Shown: positions 18,121 to 26,279 of the stretch, piece by piece
Numbering within the stretch: the first letter of the stretch is position 1
Layout of the letters: each line of letters begins with the position of its first letter
Position numbers and translations under genes: made by a program
NCBI GenBank assembly: GCA_910587425.1
Contig: CAJUKU010000009.1
Span: 41,794-105,793, forward strand
Origin: an uncultured Muribaculaceae bacterium
Lineage (GTDB): Bacteria > Bacteroidota > Bacteroidia > Bacteroidales > Muribaculaceae
Length of the DNA: 64,000 nucleotides
Direction of reading: 5' to 3'
Notes under the pieces: model-generated
Databases searched by the model: none
What the model saw: only the letters and a program-made list of their open reading frames with translations
What the model was told of the DNA's origin: nothing

Positions 18121-19145
18121 TGGAGACAAACCCGCAACACACGCCGCGCTACTCGGTGATCGTGCCGGTGTACAACCGCAACGATGAGGTAGCCGACCTG
18201 CTCGACAGCCTGCGCGCCCAGAGCCGACGCGATCTGTTCGAGATAATAATAGTGGAGGACGGCTCTCCGCTCCCCTGCACCGACGCCATACGCGATCACG
18301 GCGAGGGTCTTGACCTGACGTACATACAAAACGAGAACGAGGGGCGCTCTATAGCGCGCAACCACGGCATAGCGCGCGCACGCGGCGAGTGGCTGGTGTT
18401 TTTCGACAGCGACGTAGTGGTGCCACCGGACTATTTCGCCACGCTCGACCAACAGCTTGCCGAGAATCCCGACACGGACTGCTTCGGCGGACCGGATGCC
18501 GCGCATGAATCGTTCACCGCGACACAGAAGGCGATAAACTTCGCCATGACATCGTTTCTCACCACCGGTGGAATACGCGGCGGGAAACACTCGCTCGAGA
18601 AATTCACCCCGCGCTCGTTCAACATGGGCTACAGGCGCAAGGTGTGGGAGACAGTTGGAGGCTTCCGCGAGATGTTCTCGGAAGATATCGACATGAGCAT
18701 GCGCATACGGCAGGGTGGATTCAACACCCGGCTGATCCGGGATGCGGCGGTGTATCACAAGCGCCGTGTCGACTTCCGGAAATTCCTGCGCCAGGTGTAT
18801 GTGTTCGGCATGTCGCGCATCACCCTGAAGCTACTTTATCCCGGCTCTCTGAAAGCGGTGCATGCCCTTCCGGCGGTGGCAGTGGTGCTCGGTGTGCTAT
18901 GCGTGCTGCTGGCGATACTGTTCTCGCCATGGTGGCTGCTGCCGATCGGCATATATCTGATTGCCATATTCATCGCCGCGCTGGCGTCGACCCGATCGCT
19001 GAAGATCGCCGCGCTGGCGGTGCCGGCATCTGTAATACAGATAGGCGGTTATGGCTGCGGGTTCATCCGCGCGTGGGTAAGCAAGATACTTTTAGGCGAG
19101 GGTCGCGACATAAACCAGGAGATAATGATGCGCAAGGGGAAATGA
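18120..19145 (+). CDS. Family 2 glycosyltransferase with membrane tail
   Basis: A 341-residue GT-A enzyme. The N-terminus YSVIVPVYNRNDEVADLLDS, the EDGSP motif and FFDSDVVVPPDYF (a D-x-D-like metal site) are typical of GT2. ETVGGFREMFSEDIDMSMRI is the acceptor-side ED motif. Two or three membrane helices close the protein (VLGVLCVLLAILF..., IYLIAIFIAALAS). It probably adds a sugar to a lipid-linked or surface glycan at the inner membrane; donor and acceptor are unknown. It starts on the last base of nspC and its stop overlaps the radC start. Confidence 0.9.
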   Translation: METNPQHTPRYSVIVPVYNRNDEVADLLDSLRAQSRRDLFEIIIVEDGSPLPCTDAIRDHGEGLDLTYIQNENEGRSIARNHGIARARGEWLVFFDSDVVVPPDYFATLDQQLAENPDTDCFGGPDAAHESFTATQKAINFAMTSFLTTGGIRGGKHSLEKFTPRSFNMGYRRKVWETVGGFREMFSEDIDMSMRIRQGGFNTRLIRDAAVYHKRRVDFRKFLRQVYVFGMSRITLKLLYPGSLKAVHALPAVAVVLGVLCVLLAILFSPWWLLPIGIYLIAIFIAALASTRSLKIAALAVPASVIQIGGYGCGFIRAWVSKILLGEGRDINQEIMMRKGK

Positions 19146-19879
19146 GCGACGAGACGATGCCTGACCGCCGCCGGGATGAGCCACGGCAGCCGCGCGCGGT
19201 GAAGATAGCCGACCTGAGCGCCGACGACAAGCCGCGCGAGAAAGCGATGCGCCTTGGAATAGGCGCGCTGAGCAATGCCGAGCTTCTCGCCATAATATTC
19301 GGGGGCGGACTGCCGGGTATGTCGGTCGTGCAGCTGAGTCAGGATATACTGAGCAGCGTGGAGAACCGGCTGTCGCCGCTGCGCAGGAAGACCATCGGGC
19401 AGATGGTGCGGTCGTACAAGGGTATCGGTCCGGCAAAGGCGATAGCCTTGGCGGCGGCATTCGAGCTCGGTGCACGCTGCCGCGACGAGGAGCCTGACAT
19501 ACAGCCGGTGATGCGCGACTCGTCGACAGCCTACGGATATATCCGCAAGGATGTGGAGGCATTGGACTTTGAGGAGTTCTGGGTGCTGGTGCTGAGCCGC
19601 GCGAACCGTATAATAGGCAAACACTGCATCAGCGAGGGGGGTACGGCTATGACGGTTGTTGATGTGAAGAAACTGATGCGCACGGCTATCGACGCAATGG
19701 CATCGGCGGTGATACTGGTGCACAACCATCCGTCGGGCAATCTCACCCCATCGGCACAGGACGACGCTCTGACGCGGAAGATCCGGGATGCGGCGGCACT
19801 GCTCGACATCCGTGTGCTCGATCATCTGATCGTCACTCCCACATCGTATTACTCCTACGCTGACAACGGGCGGCTTTAA
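19142..19879 (+). CDS. radC: RadC/JAB-domain DNA repair protein
   Basis: A 245-residue protein. ATG at 19142 overlaps the previous stop (ATGA) and fits family length; longer upstream readings run through the glycosyltransferase in another frame. The N-terminal third contains a helix-hairpin-helix-like part (KGIGPAKAIALAAAFELG). The C-terminal JAB/MPN domain carries the metal motif HNHPSGNLTPSAQDD (His-x-His, Ser, Asp), plus the upstream FEEFWVLVLSRANRII. RadC proteins are linked with repair and natural transformation, but their biochemical activity is still poorly defined. It closes the pcrA operon. Confidence 0.94.
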   Translation: MSDETMPDRRRDEPRQPRAVKIADLSADDKPREKAMRLGIGALSNAELLAIIFGGGLPGMSVVQLSQDILSSVENRLSPLRRKTIGQMVRSYKGIGPAKAIALAAAFELGARCRDEEPDIQPVMRDSSTAYGYIRKDVEALDFEEFWVLVLSRANRIIGKHCISEGGTAMTVVDVKKLMRTAIDAMASAVILVHNHPSGNLTPSAQDDALTRKIRDAAALLDIRVLDHLIVTPTSYYSYADNGRL

Positions 19880-19994
19880 ACTTTTTCAGCATACGCATAG
19901 TTATAAAGTTATAATAGGTAGGTCAGACAGCACCCATAAAGAAGTGTAGTCTGACATGGATAATCCTGTCGATAAAACCGAACAAACAACAGAT

Positions 19995-20855
19995 ATGGAT
20001 AAAAAGATTCTACTCACGGCTGCCGCCGCACTGACATTGGGCGGACTTGCCTCATGCTCCCAGTCAGCATCGCAGAAAAACGACGTGGCATCAACAGGTG
20101 TCACTGCCGTCGACGGCTTCGAGGTCGAACAGAACATAATGAGCGACTCACGCTACTATCGTGCGGTGTCGGACACCGACACTTTCTATCTCACAATGAC
20201 CACCACCATGCAGTATCCGGAGAAACTTGGCGGCACCGAAGTCAAGGTACTCCAGGATTCGGTGCTCACCGCACTCTACGGCACCGGCGCCGACGTGATG
20301 ACGCCGAAGGAGGCTATAGAGACATTCCTGGCGGATGTGGTTCCCTACGGACTCGGTACCACTACCGCCGTGGACACCATTCCTGACAGCTCCGACGGAA
20401 CCCGCTGCCTGTATGTGGCACGCATGGGCGAGATCTCGGAGGTGAACAAACTCTACCTGACCTACAGCATACTGAGCACCCAGTATATGGGAGGCGCACA
20501 CCCGATGACATACACAGCCTCCTTCACATACTCTATCGATAAGGGGTGCGTGCTAACTTATGACAACATGTTCACCCAGGGCAGTGAAGCCGCTCTAACG
20601 AAAGCTGTGCGCGAGACTATCGCCGATCAGTTTGAGATCACTCCTGACAAGCTGACTGACGCCGGATTTTTCAGCAACGATATCCAGCCCTCGCGCTTAG
20701 TGTCGGTGCAGGACGGAGCAATCGTGTTCCACTACAATCCGTATGAGATCGCACCATACGCCATGGGACCGATCAATGTGGCTATCCCGGCATATCAGCT
20801 GCGCGACAGCCTGACCCCGCTCGCCAAGTCGATACTTCCCAACGTATCAGAATGA
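19995..20855 (+). CDS. RsiV-like DUF3298 lipoprotein
   Basis: About 286 residues from ATG at 19995; the longer reading from 19956 would bury the signal peptide. The leader KKILLTAAAALTLGGLASC ends in a lipobox (L-A-S-C), so the protein is a lipoprotein. The middle (YLTYSILSTQYMGGAHPMTY) and the end (FHYNPYEIAPYAMGPINVAI) match DUF4163/DUF3298, the extracellular part of the anti-sigma factor RsiV. In Bacteroidota these stand-alone lipoproteins have no known function; RsiV binds lysozyme in Bacillus. A terminator follows at 20886-20923. Confidence 0.88.
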   Translation: MDKKILLTAAAALTLGGLASCSQSASQKNDVASTGVTAVDGFEVEQNIMSDSRYYRAVSDTDTFYLTMTTTMQYPEKLGGTEVKVLQDSVLTALYGTGADVMTPKEAIETFLADVVPYGLGTTTAVDTIPDSSDGTRCLYVARMGEISEVNKLYLTYSILSTQYMGGAHPMTYTASFTYSIDKGCVLTYDNMFTQGSEAALTKAVRETIADQFEITPDKLTDAGFFSNDIQPSRLVSVQDGAIVFHYNPYEIAPYAMGPINVAIPAYQLRDSLTPLAKSILPNVSE

Positions 20856-20885
20856 ATCGGCTAAGATAGCCTGATATGACATAAG

Positions 20886-20926
20886 TCAGTCCCCATGTTT
20901 CCGGGCGGAAGCATGGGGACTGATTT
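20886..20926. terminator. Bidirectional terminator between DUF3298 gene and gltX
   Basis: TCAGTCCCCATG pairs perfectly with CATGGGGACTGA (12 bp, 14-base loop), then TTTAT. It lies between two convergent genes. Confidence 0.85.
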
Positions 20927-20946
20927 ATATATTATGTAGTGTATGC

Positions 20947-22485
20947 TTATTCAGCAGGGGTGATGCGGGCGATGCCCTCGCGGATGCGGGCTATGGTCTC
21001 GTCGGGACCCATGAGCTCGGTGATGTCGAACATGTGGGGACCTTTGCACTCGCCTACCACGGTCAGACGGAAAGCGTTCATGACGTTGCCGAGGTGATAG
21101 CCTTTCGATGCGATCCAGTCGAGCACCACCGGCTCAGCCTTTGCGCTCTCCCACGACGGCAGTGATCCTAGCACGCCGATCAGCTCCTCCATGATGGCGG
21201 GCATTTCGGCGCTCCAACGCTTCTTGACAGCCTTGGGGTCGTAACTCTCCGGACGGCGGAAGAAGAATGCGGCGTGATCCCAGAGGTCGGCTACGAAGTT
21301 TATGCGGCTCTTCACCATGCCGACGGCGCGGGTGATGTATTCGTCGGAGAAATCGGCGGGGTTGACGCCGTGTGCCTCCAGAACCGGACGGAAGAGAGCG
21401 GCAAGCTCCGCGTCGGGGAGCATCTGCAGGTATTTGTGGTTGAACCACTTCCCCTTCTCGAAGTCGAACTTCGCGCCCGATTTCGAGCAATGGTCGAGGC
21501 GGAAACGGCTGATGAGCGTGTCGATATCCATGATCTCCGAGTCATCGCCGGGATTCCAGCCGAGCAGCGCCAGGAAGTTGACCACAGCCTCGGGGAGATA
21601 GCCCGACTCGCGGTAGCCGGTGGATATGGCTCCGCTCTTGGGGTCGTGCCATTCGAGGGGGAACACGGGGAATCCGAGGCGGTCGCCGTCGCGCTTGCTG
21701 AGCTTGCCCTTTCCGTCGGGCTTGAGCAGCAGCGGGAGATGCACGAACTGCGGGGCGCTGTCAGCCCATCCGAAAGCCTCGTAGAGCAGCACATGGAGCG
21801 GTGCCGAGGGGAGCCACTCCTCGCCACGGATCACGTGGGTTATCTCCATCAGGTGATCGTCGACGATGTTGGCTAGGTGATATGTAGGGAGATCGTCGGC
21901 GCTCTTGTAGAGCACCTTGTCGTCGAGCACGGAGGAATTGATGGTTACGCGTCCGCGGATGAGGTCGTCGACCACCACGTCGCGTCCCGGCTCCACCTTG
22001 AACCGCACCACATACTTAGCGCCCTCGTCGAGAAGCCGCTTCACCTCGTCGGCAGGAAGGGCGAGCGAGTTGCGCATGCCCATGCGGGTGGAGGCGTCGT
22101 ACTGGAAGTTGGGTGTCGCCGCGCGTGCAGCCTCAAGCTCCTCGGGAGTGTCGAATGCTATGTAGGCGCGTCCGGCGTCGAGAAGCCGACGTGTGTAGTC
22201 GCGGTATATGTCGCGGCGCTCGCTCTGCCGGTATGGTCCGTGCGGTCCACCCTCGCGGACGCCCTCATCGATCTTGATGCCGAGCCATGCAAGAGCCTCG
22301 TTGATGTAGTCTTCGGCACCGGGCACGAAACGCTGTGAGTCGGTATCCTCGATGCGGAGCACCATGTCGCCGCCGTTCTGACGGGCGAAGAGATAGTTGT
22401 AGAGAGCCGTGCGGACGCCGCCGATGTGCAGCGGTCCTGTGGGCGACGGCGCGAATCGCACGCGCACCTTGCGTTGCTGTGTCAT
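20947..22485 (-). CDS. gltX: Glutamyl-tRNA synthetase
   Basis: A 512-residue class I aminoacyl-tRNA synthetase. The start at 22485 (MTQQRKVRVRFAPSPTGPLH) is chosen because the HIGH-type motif must lie near the N-terminus; the open frame continues upstream to 22626 but adds no conserved sequence. GKGKLSKRDGD is the KMSKS loop, and DHLMEITHVIRGEEWLPSAP is also typical. It charges tRNA-Glu with glutamate in the cytoplasm. Its promoter box is at 22552-22559. The gene stands alone. Confidence 0.96.
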   Translation of the reverse strand: MTQQRKVRVRFAPSPTGPLHIGGVRTALYNYLFARQNGGDMVLRIEDTDSQRFVPGAEDYINEALAWLGIKIDEGVREGGPHGPYRQSERRDIYRDYTRRLLDAGRAYIAFDTPEELEAARAATPNFQYDASTRMGMRNSLALPADEVKRLLDEGAKYVVRFKVEPGRDVVVDDLIRGRVTINSSVLDDKVLYKSADDLPTYHLANIVDDHLMEITHVIRGEEWLPSAPLHVLLYEAFGWADSAPQFVHLPLLLKPDGKGKLSKRDGDRLGFPVFPLEWHDPKSGAISTGYRESGYLPEAVVNFLALLGWNPGDDSEIMDIDTLISRFRLDHCSKSGAKFDFEKGKWFNHKYLQMLPDAELAALFRPVLEAHGVNPADFSDEYITRAVGMVKSRINFVADLWDHAAFFFRRPESYDPKAVKKRWSAEMPAIMEELIGVLGSLPSWESAKAEPVVLDWIASKGYHLGNVMNAFRLTVVGECKGPHMFDITELMGPDETIARIREGIARITPAE

Positions 22486-22551
22486 ATCGTCAATTGTTTC
22501 CTGTTTTCTGTACTGTTGTGCAATAAGCCGCCGGGTGACGGTTTGCGGTTG

Positions 22552-22559
22552 CAAAGTTA
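22552..22559 (-). promoter_or_regulatory. -7 promoter box of gltX
   Basis: The minus strand reads TAACTTTG, an exact match, 67 bases before the gltX ATG. Confidence 0.55.
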
Positions 22560-22689
22560 TAAACATTACGTGAGTTTCGCCACCTCTCACCTTATAAATA
22601 TACGCGTGCGGCGCATGAGCACGCATGGAACCTCCGACAGCGGCATTGTGCGAGTGGAAAGGCGCATAAGATTATCGCACAGCGCATGT

Positions 22690-22905
22690 TTTACATTTAT
22701 TCACGATTTATCCACATAAATTGGGGTATATTTCACAGATTTTATATGAATAGCCATTAATTTAGATTTAGTTTATCTATTTTCACTATTATTTGCTATA
22801 AAGATATGCACAGATTGAGAATTATAGCGTACTTTTACGCCGTTTTTCAAAAACACCGCAGCGAGCGGCATTATTAATAGATTTTAACATTAAGCTAAAT
22901 AACAG
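22690..22905. promoter_or_regulatory. AT-rich gap with DnaA-box-like sites
   Basis: The 424-base gap between gltX and the inositol-phosphate synthase gene holds no credible gene. Within it lie a perfect DnaA box TTATCCACA (22708-22716), a one-mismatch box TTATTCACG 3 bases upstream (22697-22705) and another one-mismatch box ATATGCACA (22804-22812), in a strongly AT-rich stretch. A small inverted repeat GCGTA-CTTT-TACGC (near 22828) may be part of the promoter. The sites could mark DnaA binding or be chance in AT-rich DNA. Confidence 0.35.
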
Positions 22906-22909
22906 TACA

Positions 22910-24217
22910 ATGAACCAGACAACAGTCAAGCCCGCAACAGGCAAACTCGGCGTTATGGTGGTAGGCCTCGGCGCCGTCACCTCGACATTCATCACCGGTG
23001 TCCTCATGGCACGCAAGGGACTCGCCAAGCCTGTAGGCTCGATGACTCAGTATGACAAGATCCGCGTTGGTCGCGGCGCTGACAAGAAATATCTCCCCTA
23101 CAGCGAGATCGCCCCGATAGCAAAGCTCGACGACATAGTATTCGCCGCGTGGGATGTCTATCCTGCCAACGCTTATGAGAGCGCCATCAATGCCGAGGTG
23201 CTCAAGGAGAAAGATATCAACCCCGTGCGCGACGAGCTCGAGGCAATCAAGCCGCTCAAGGCAGCGTTCGACAAGAACTATGCCTCGCGTCTCGACGGCA
23301 ACAACGTGAAGGAGGTAAAAGACCGCTGGGATATGACCGAACAGATCCGCGAGGATATCCGCCGCTTCAAGAAAGAGGCAGGCGTGGACCGCGTGGTTGT
23401 GCTCTGGGCAGCCTCGACCGAGGTATATGTGCCGGTCGATGAGAAGATCCACGGCTCGCTCGCCGCTCTCGAGGCAGCGATGAAGGCTGACGACAAGGAG
23501 CATATCGCCCCCTCGATGTGCTACGCTTACGCTGCCCTCTCGGAAGGCGCACCGTTCATCATGGGCGCACCCAACACCACAGTTGACATCCCCGCTATGT
23601 GGGAGCTCGCCGAGAAGACCGGTATGCCGATCGCAGGCAAGGACTTCAAGACCGGTCAGACCCTGGTGAAATCAGGCTTCGCGCCGATCATCGGCACACG
23701 CTGCCTCGGCCTGTCGGGCTGGTTCTCGACCAACATCCTGGGCAACCGCGACGGACTGGTGCTCGACGAGCCCGCCAACTTCCGCACCAAGGAGGTCTCG
23801 AAGCTCTCCACGCTTGAGTCGATCCTCGTGCCGGAGGAGCAGCCGGATCTCTACACGGACTACTACCACAAGGTGCGCATCAACTACTATCCGCCGCGCA
23901 ACGACAACAAGGAGGGATGGGACAACATCGACATCTTCGGATGGATGGGTTATCCGATGCAGATCAAGATCAACTTCCTCTGCCGCGACTCTATCCTGGC
24001 GGCTCCGCTCTGCCTCGACCTGGTGCTCCTGAGCGACCTTGCAGCACGCGCCGGACGCAGCGGCATACAGCGCTTCCTCAGCTTCTTCCTCAAGAGCCCG
24101 ATGCATGACTACACCAAGGGCGAGGTGCCTGTAAACCACCTCTTCCAGCAGTATGTGATGCTTAAGAACGCTATCCGCGAGATGGGTGGCTACGAGGCTG
24201 ACGAGGAGATCGACTAA
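22910..24217 (+). CDS. ino1: Myo-inositol-1-phosphate synthase
   Basis: A 435-residue NAD-dependent isomerase that converts glucose-6-phosphate to inositol-3-phosphate. The Rossmann motif GVMVVGLGAVTSTFITGV is at the N-terminus. VVVLWAASTEVYVP, FIMGAPNTTVDIPAM, GKDFKTGQTLVKSG and GWFSTNILGNRDG are family hallmarks, the last being part of the catalytic, tetramer-forming half. In Bacteroidetes this enzyme starts synthesis of phosphoinositol dihydroceramide and related sphingolipids. The usual partners (phosphatidyltransferase, phosphatase) are not adjacent; it is a single gene with a strong terminator and an AT-rich upstream region. Confidence 0.95.
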   Translation: MNQTTVKPATGKLGVMVVGLGAVTSTFITGVLMARKGLAKPVGSMTQYDKIRVGRGADKKYLPYSEIAPIAKLDDIVFAAWDVYPANAYESAINAEVLKEKDINPVRDELEAIKPLKAAFDKNYASRLDGNNVKEVKDRWDMTEQIREDIRRFKKEAGVDRVVVLWAASTEVYVPVDEKIHGSLAALEAAMKADDKEHIAPSMCYAYAALSEGAPFIMGAPNTTVDIPAMWELAEKTGMPIAGKDFKTGQTLVKSGFAPIIGTRCLGLSGWFSTNILGNRDGLVLDEPANFRTKEVSKLSTLESILVPEEQPDLYTDYYHKVRINYYPPRNDNKEGWDNIDIFGWMGYPMQIKINFLCRDSILAAPLCLDLVLLSDLAARAGRSGIQRFLSFFLKSPMHDYTKGEVPVNHLFQQYVMLKNAIREMGGYEADEEID

Positions 24218-24263
24218 ACCTGAGATTAAACCTTTGCGTTAAGCACACATACCCACACAAGCT

Positions 24264-24299
24264 GCCGGGGCGCCCCACCGCGCCCCGGCTTATTTTTTG
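24264..24299 (+). terminator. Terminator of ino1
   Basis: GCCGGGGCG and CGCCCCGGC form a 9-bp GC stem followed by TTATTTTTTG. Confidence 0.9.
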
Positions 24300-25060
24300 T
24301 GAGGGGGTGTAGGGGGGGGTATGTCGCGAGCGCAGCGCAGACCACCTCCGGTAAGCACGCCCATAAACTTGCTATATAGCAGGCAGTCAAAATATAATAA
24401 CATGCAACACAGAACTTTTTCATTGCCGTTGGCAATGCCCCACGGAACTGGAAGAACGACACGGAACGAAGGTGTGGGTAGAGTTGCGCATCTCCGAAGC
24501 GCTATTAAGTGGTGGTATCCCCGATATCCCCACACGTCGCTACCGTCGCGCTGCGCGCTTGGCAGCTCCGGGTGGGGTTAACCAAATTGCGCCTCTCCGA
24601 GGCGTGGAAGTCCATTGCCGGGTATTGGTGTGAACGTTGGGCAGTATGTAAGTCCTGGGGAGGGGGGATGAGCAGCGAGCGAGTCGGAGACTCGTAACTT
24701 GGCAAGCCCCATACGAGTAGTTGAGCGCGCAGCGCGAGACTACCGTGTGGGGACAGGAAATATCATCAATTGAGGGCGCTTCGGAGATGCGCAACATCTC
24801 CATGGTGGGGGCAGGACGAACGGAGGTAGGCTGCGCTGCGCTCGCGCCATACCTCCGCCCCTACAAGCTCTGCCTCTGCAAGCAAGTCCTACAGCACATC
24901 TGCAAGCAGCTATGCGGGCAGCTATAATTGGAATCAGGGAGTCGGAGTTACTACGGAGACAATTTTCAGCTTTGGGGGCTGAAAATATGTCTCCGCCCCG
25001 TACTCAGGCAGACATCAGCCCGTACTCAGGGAGAGTGCGCTGCCACTTATATTCGTTTTG
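24300..25060. repeat. Cassette 1 upstream repeat block
   Basis: This gene-free stretch is made of repeats also found at 26280-26840 and, more distantly, at 35719-36260 and 37251-37740. From left to right it holds an octamer G run (24312-24319); an AGCGCAGCGCAGACcACCTCC motif; CAACACaGAACTTTTT with GAACGACACGGAACG; a 313-bp element with perfect 20-bp inverted ends (24483-24502 and 24776-24795); a CGGAGGTAGGCTGCG...CATACCTCCG hairpin; and the GGAGACAATTTTCAGC hairpin. Roughly 24483-25010 matches the block downstream of the paralogue at high identity. Short open frames here are not genes. Confidence 0.85.
24955..24994. repeat. GGAGACAATTTTCAGC hairpin, copy 1
   Basis: GGAGACAATTTTCAGC and GCTGAAAATATGTCTCC form a 16-bp stem with one bulged base, followed by GCCCCGTACTCAGG. 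Identical stems recur at 26744-26782 and 36200-36238, always inside the cassette repeat blocks. Confidence 0.85.
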
Positions 25061-25125
25061 GAGGGGGGATGTTACAATTTTGTTAATTTTTGAGGAGGGT
25101 GAGGGGTTTGTAGACAACAGTTTAG

Positions 25126-25133
25126 TACTTTTG
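25126..25133 (+). promoter_or_regulatory. -7 promoter box of cassette 1 paralogue
   Basis: TACTTTTG, preceded by TAGACAACAGTTTA and, further upstream, GTTACAATTTTGTTAATTTT. Both phrases are conserved before the cassette 2 gene. The transcript would carry a leader of about 290 nt. Confidence 0.65.
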
Positions 25134-25179
25134 CTACAGGCATGGAGCGATGCGGTTGGCGCGCTTCATGCAGTCACAA

Positions 25180-25400
25180 AACAATCATGTTCAAAAAGTG
25201 TACCGGATAGTCTTACCCCCCCCCATAAACAAGTTGTAATTCAGAGAATTACAACAGTGTCGAAGGATTCTATCACAGAATCACCTCCGTGAGGTCGCGC
25301 ATACCATACGAAACATGATGGTGCGTCGGTCACACGGCTTTTTTATACCCTTTTTCAGCTGCTTAGCTGCGATGCGCCATGACTAATACAGTAAATCAGA
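25180..25400 (+). other. Extra structured segment in the cassette 1 leader
   Basis: The two cassette leaders match up to CATGCA(A/G)TCACA and again from AAGTAAAGTATAAAA. Cassette 1 has about 220 additional bases between these points. They include a run of nine C (25216-25224), a perfect hairpin GTTGTAATTC-AGA-GAATTACAAC (25233-25255), a second GATTCT/AGAATC hairpin, and GTGCGTCGGTCACACGGC followed by six T (25321-25344), which resembles an attenuator. No gene is seen in it. Confidence 0.6.
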
Positions 25401-25429
25401 CAAGTAAAGTATAAAAACAGGAATAAGCT

Positions 25430-26275
25430 ATGAAAAGAATCTTTGCAGCAGTAGTTATCGCGCTGGGTATCAGCATGGCGACATCGGCGCAGCAGACATC
25501 AACGCAACAGACGGAGCAGACAACGACAAGGGTGATCACCGGTGCCGTGATCGACAAGAACGGCAATCCGCTGCCGGGTGCCATTGTGAGTGCCACAGGC
25601 GGTGCAGAGACCGTGACCGCCGATGCCGATGGATCATTCACCATCGAGGTGCCTTTATGGCTCAAGAGCCTCACGGCATCGTATCCCGGGCTTGGGGAGA
25701 AGAGGATGAAAACCACCGCCGTAAACCAAATGATTTTCACGCTGAAGTCGCGCAACCGCACGCATGGGTTCATCAATCTCGTGGGGCAGATGCGCACAGC
25801 CGTCGGTAGCGACTACAAGATACCGACTCAGGGAGAGTTCGGCGTTATGGGCGGTGCATACAGATCCTGGGGCGGATATCTTAAGGTGGTGATAAGAAGT
25901 GTGGGAGCTGGTGTCCAACTGGCTGAAAAGAAAAAACATTATTCTCCATGTCCAACCGTAACATTCGGGGCTATAAAGAGGATCGCACCAAGCTTCAACG
26001 TTCTTTTTGGAGGAGGCTTGGGTTTCCATTACGGCGCAAATGGAGATGGTACACTGCATGTATATGATCCGGTAACCCAGACCACTACGACAATAAGCAC
26101 TGATAAACCAGAATCTGTGGATGAAACGCTAATAGGTGCTGTAGAGGTCGGCGGTATGTGGAAATTCTGCAAAAAACTCAACACAACTTTTGGAGTGTCA
26201 TATATATTTCCTGGAACATATAGCCACAATTCCGGCAATCTGGGTTTCTTCGTCGGCGTGGGTATGAACCTCTGA
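25430..26275 (+). CDS. Carboxypeptidase-regulatory-like/beta-barrel surface protein, paralogue 1
   Basis: A 281-residue exported protein. Residues 1-21 are a signal peptide (KRIFAAVVIALGISMATSAQ), followed by a short Gln/Thr-rich spacer. A carboxypeptidase-D regulatory-like beta-sandwich covers about 35-105 (TGAVIDKNGNPLPGAIVSAT, then DADGSFTIEV). The rest alternates polar and hydrophobic residues with many Gly and aromatic positions and ends FFVGVGMNL, as expected of a small outer-membrane beta-barrel of about eight strands. Its first 300 bases are nearly identical to the gene at 36413, while the barrel half differs greatly. It is bracketed by direct repeats. The function is unknown; exposure at the cell surface is inferred. 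Confidence 0.8.
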   Translation: MKRIFAAVVIALGISMATSAQQTSTQQTEQTTTRVITGAVIDKNGNPLPGAIVSATGGAETVTADADGSFTIEVPLWLKSLTASYPGLGEKRMKTTAVNQMIFTLKSRNRTHGFINLVGQMRTAVGSDYKIPTQGEFGVMGGAYRSWGGYLKVVIRSVGAGVQLAEKKKHYSPCPTVTFGAIKRIAPSFNVLFGGGLGFHYGANGDGTLHVYDPVTQTTTTISTDKPESVDETLIGAVEVGGMWKFCKKLNTTFGVSYIFPGTYSHNSGNLGFFVGVGMNL

Positions 26276-26279
26276 ATGA

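Noticed and set aside
22486..22626. N-terminal extension of glutamyl-tRNA synthetase
   Set aside because: It crosses the gltX -7 box at 22552-22559 and adds no conserved sequence; the HIGH motif belongs near the N-terminus.
22690..22905. The AT-rich gap called outright as oriC
   Set aside because: Only three box-like sites are present and the orientation of rpoBC and ribosomal genes argues against a nearby origin; kept only as a finding to test.
24912..25292. Several short open frames in the repeat blocks (also near 24540, 26310, 36132, 37312 and 37350)
   Set aside because: They fall in repeated hairpin-rich DNA, occur on both strands, and change frame between repeat copies.
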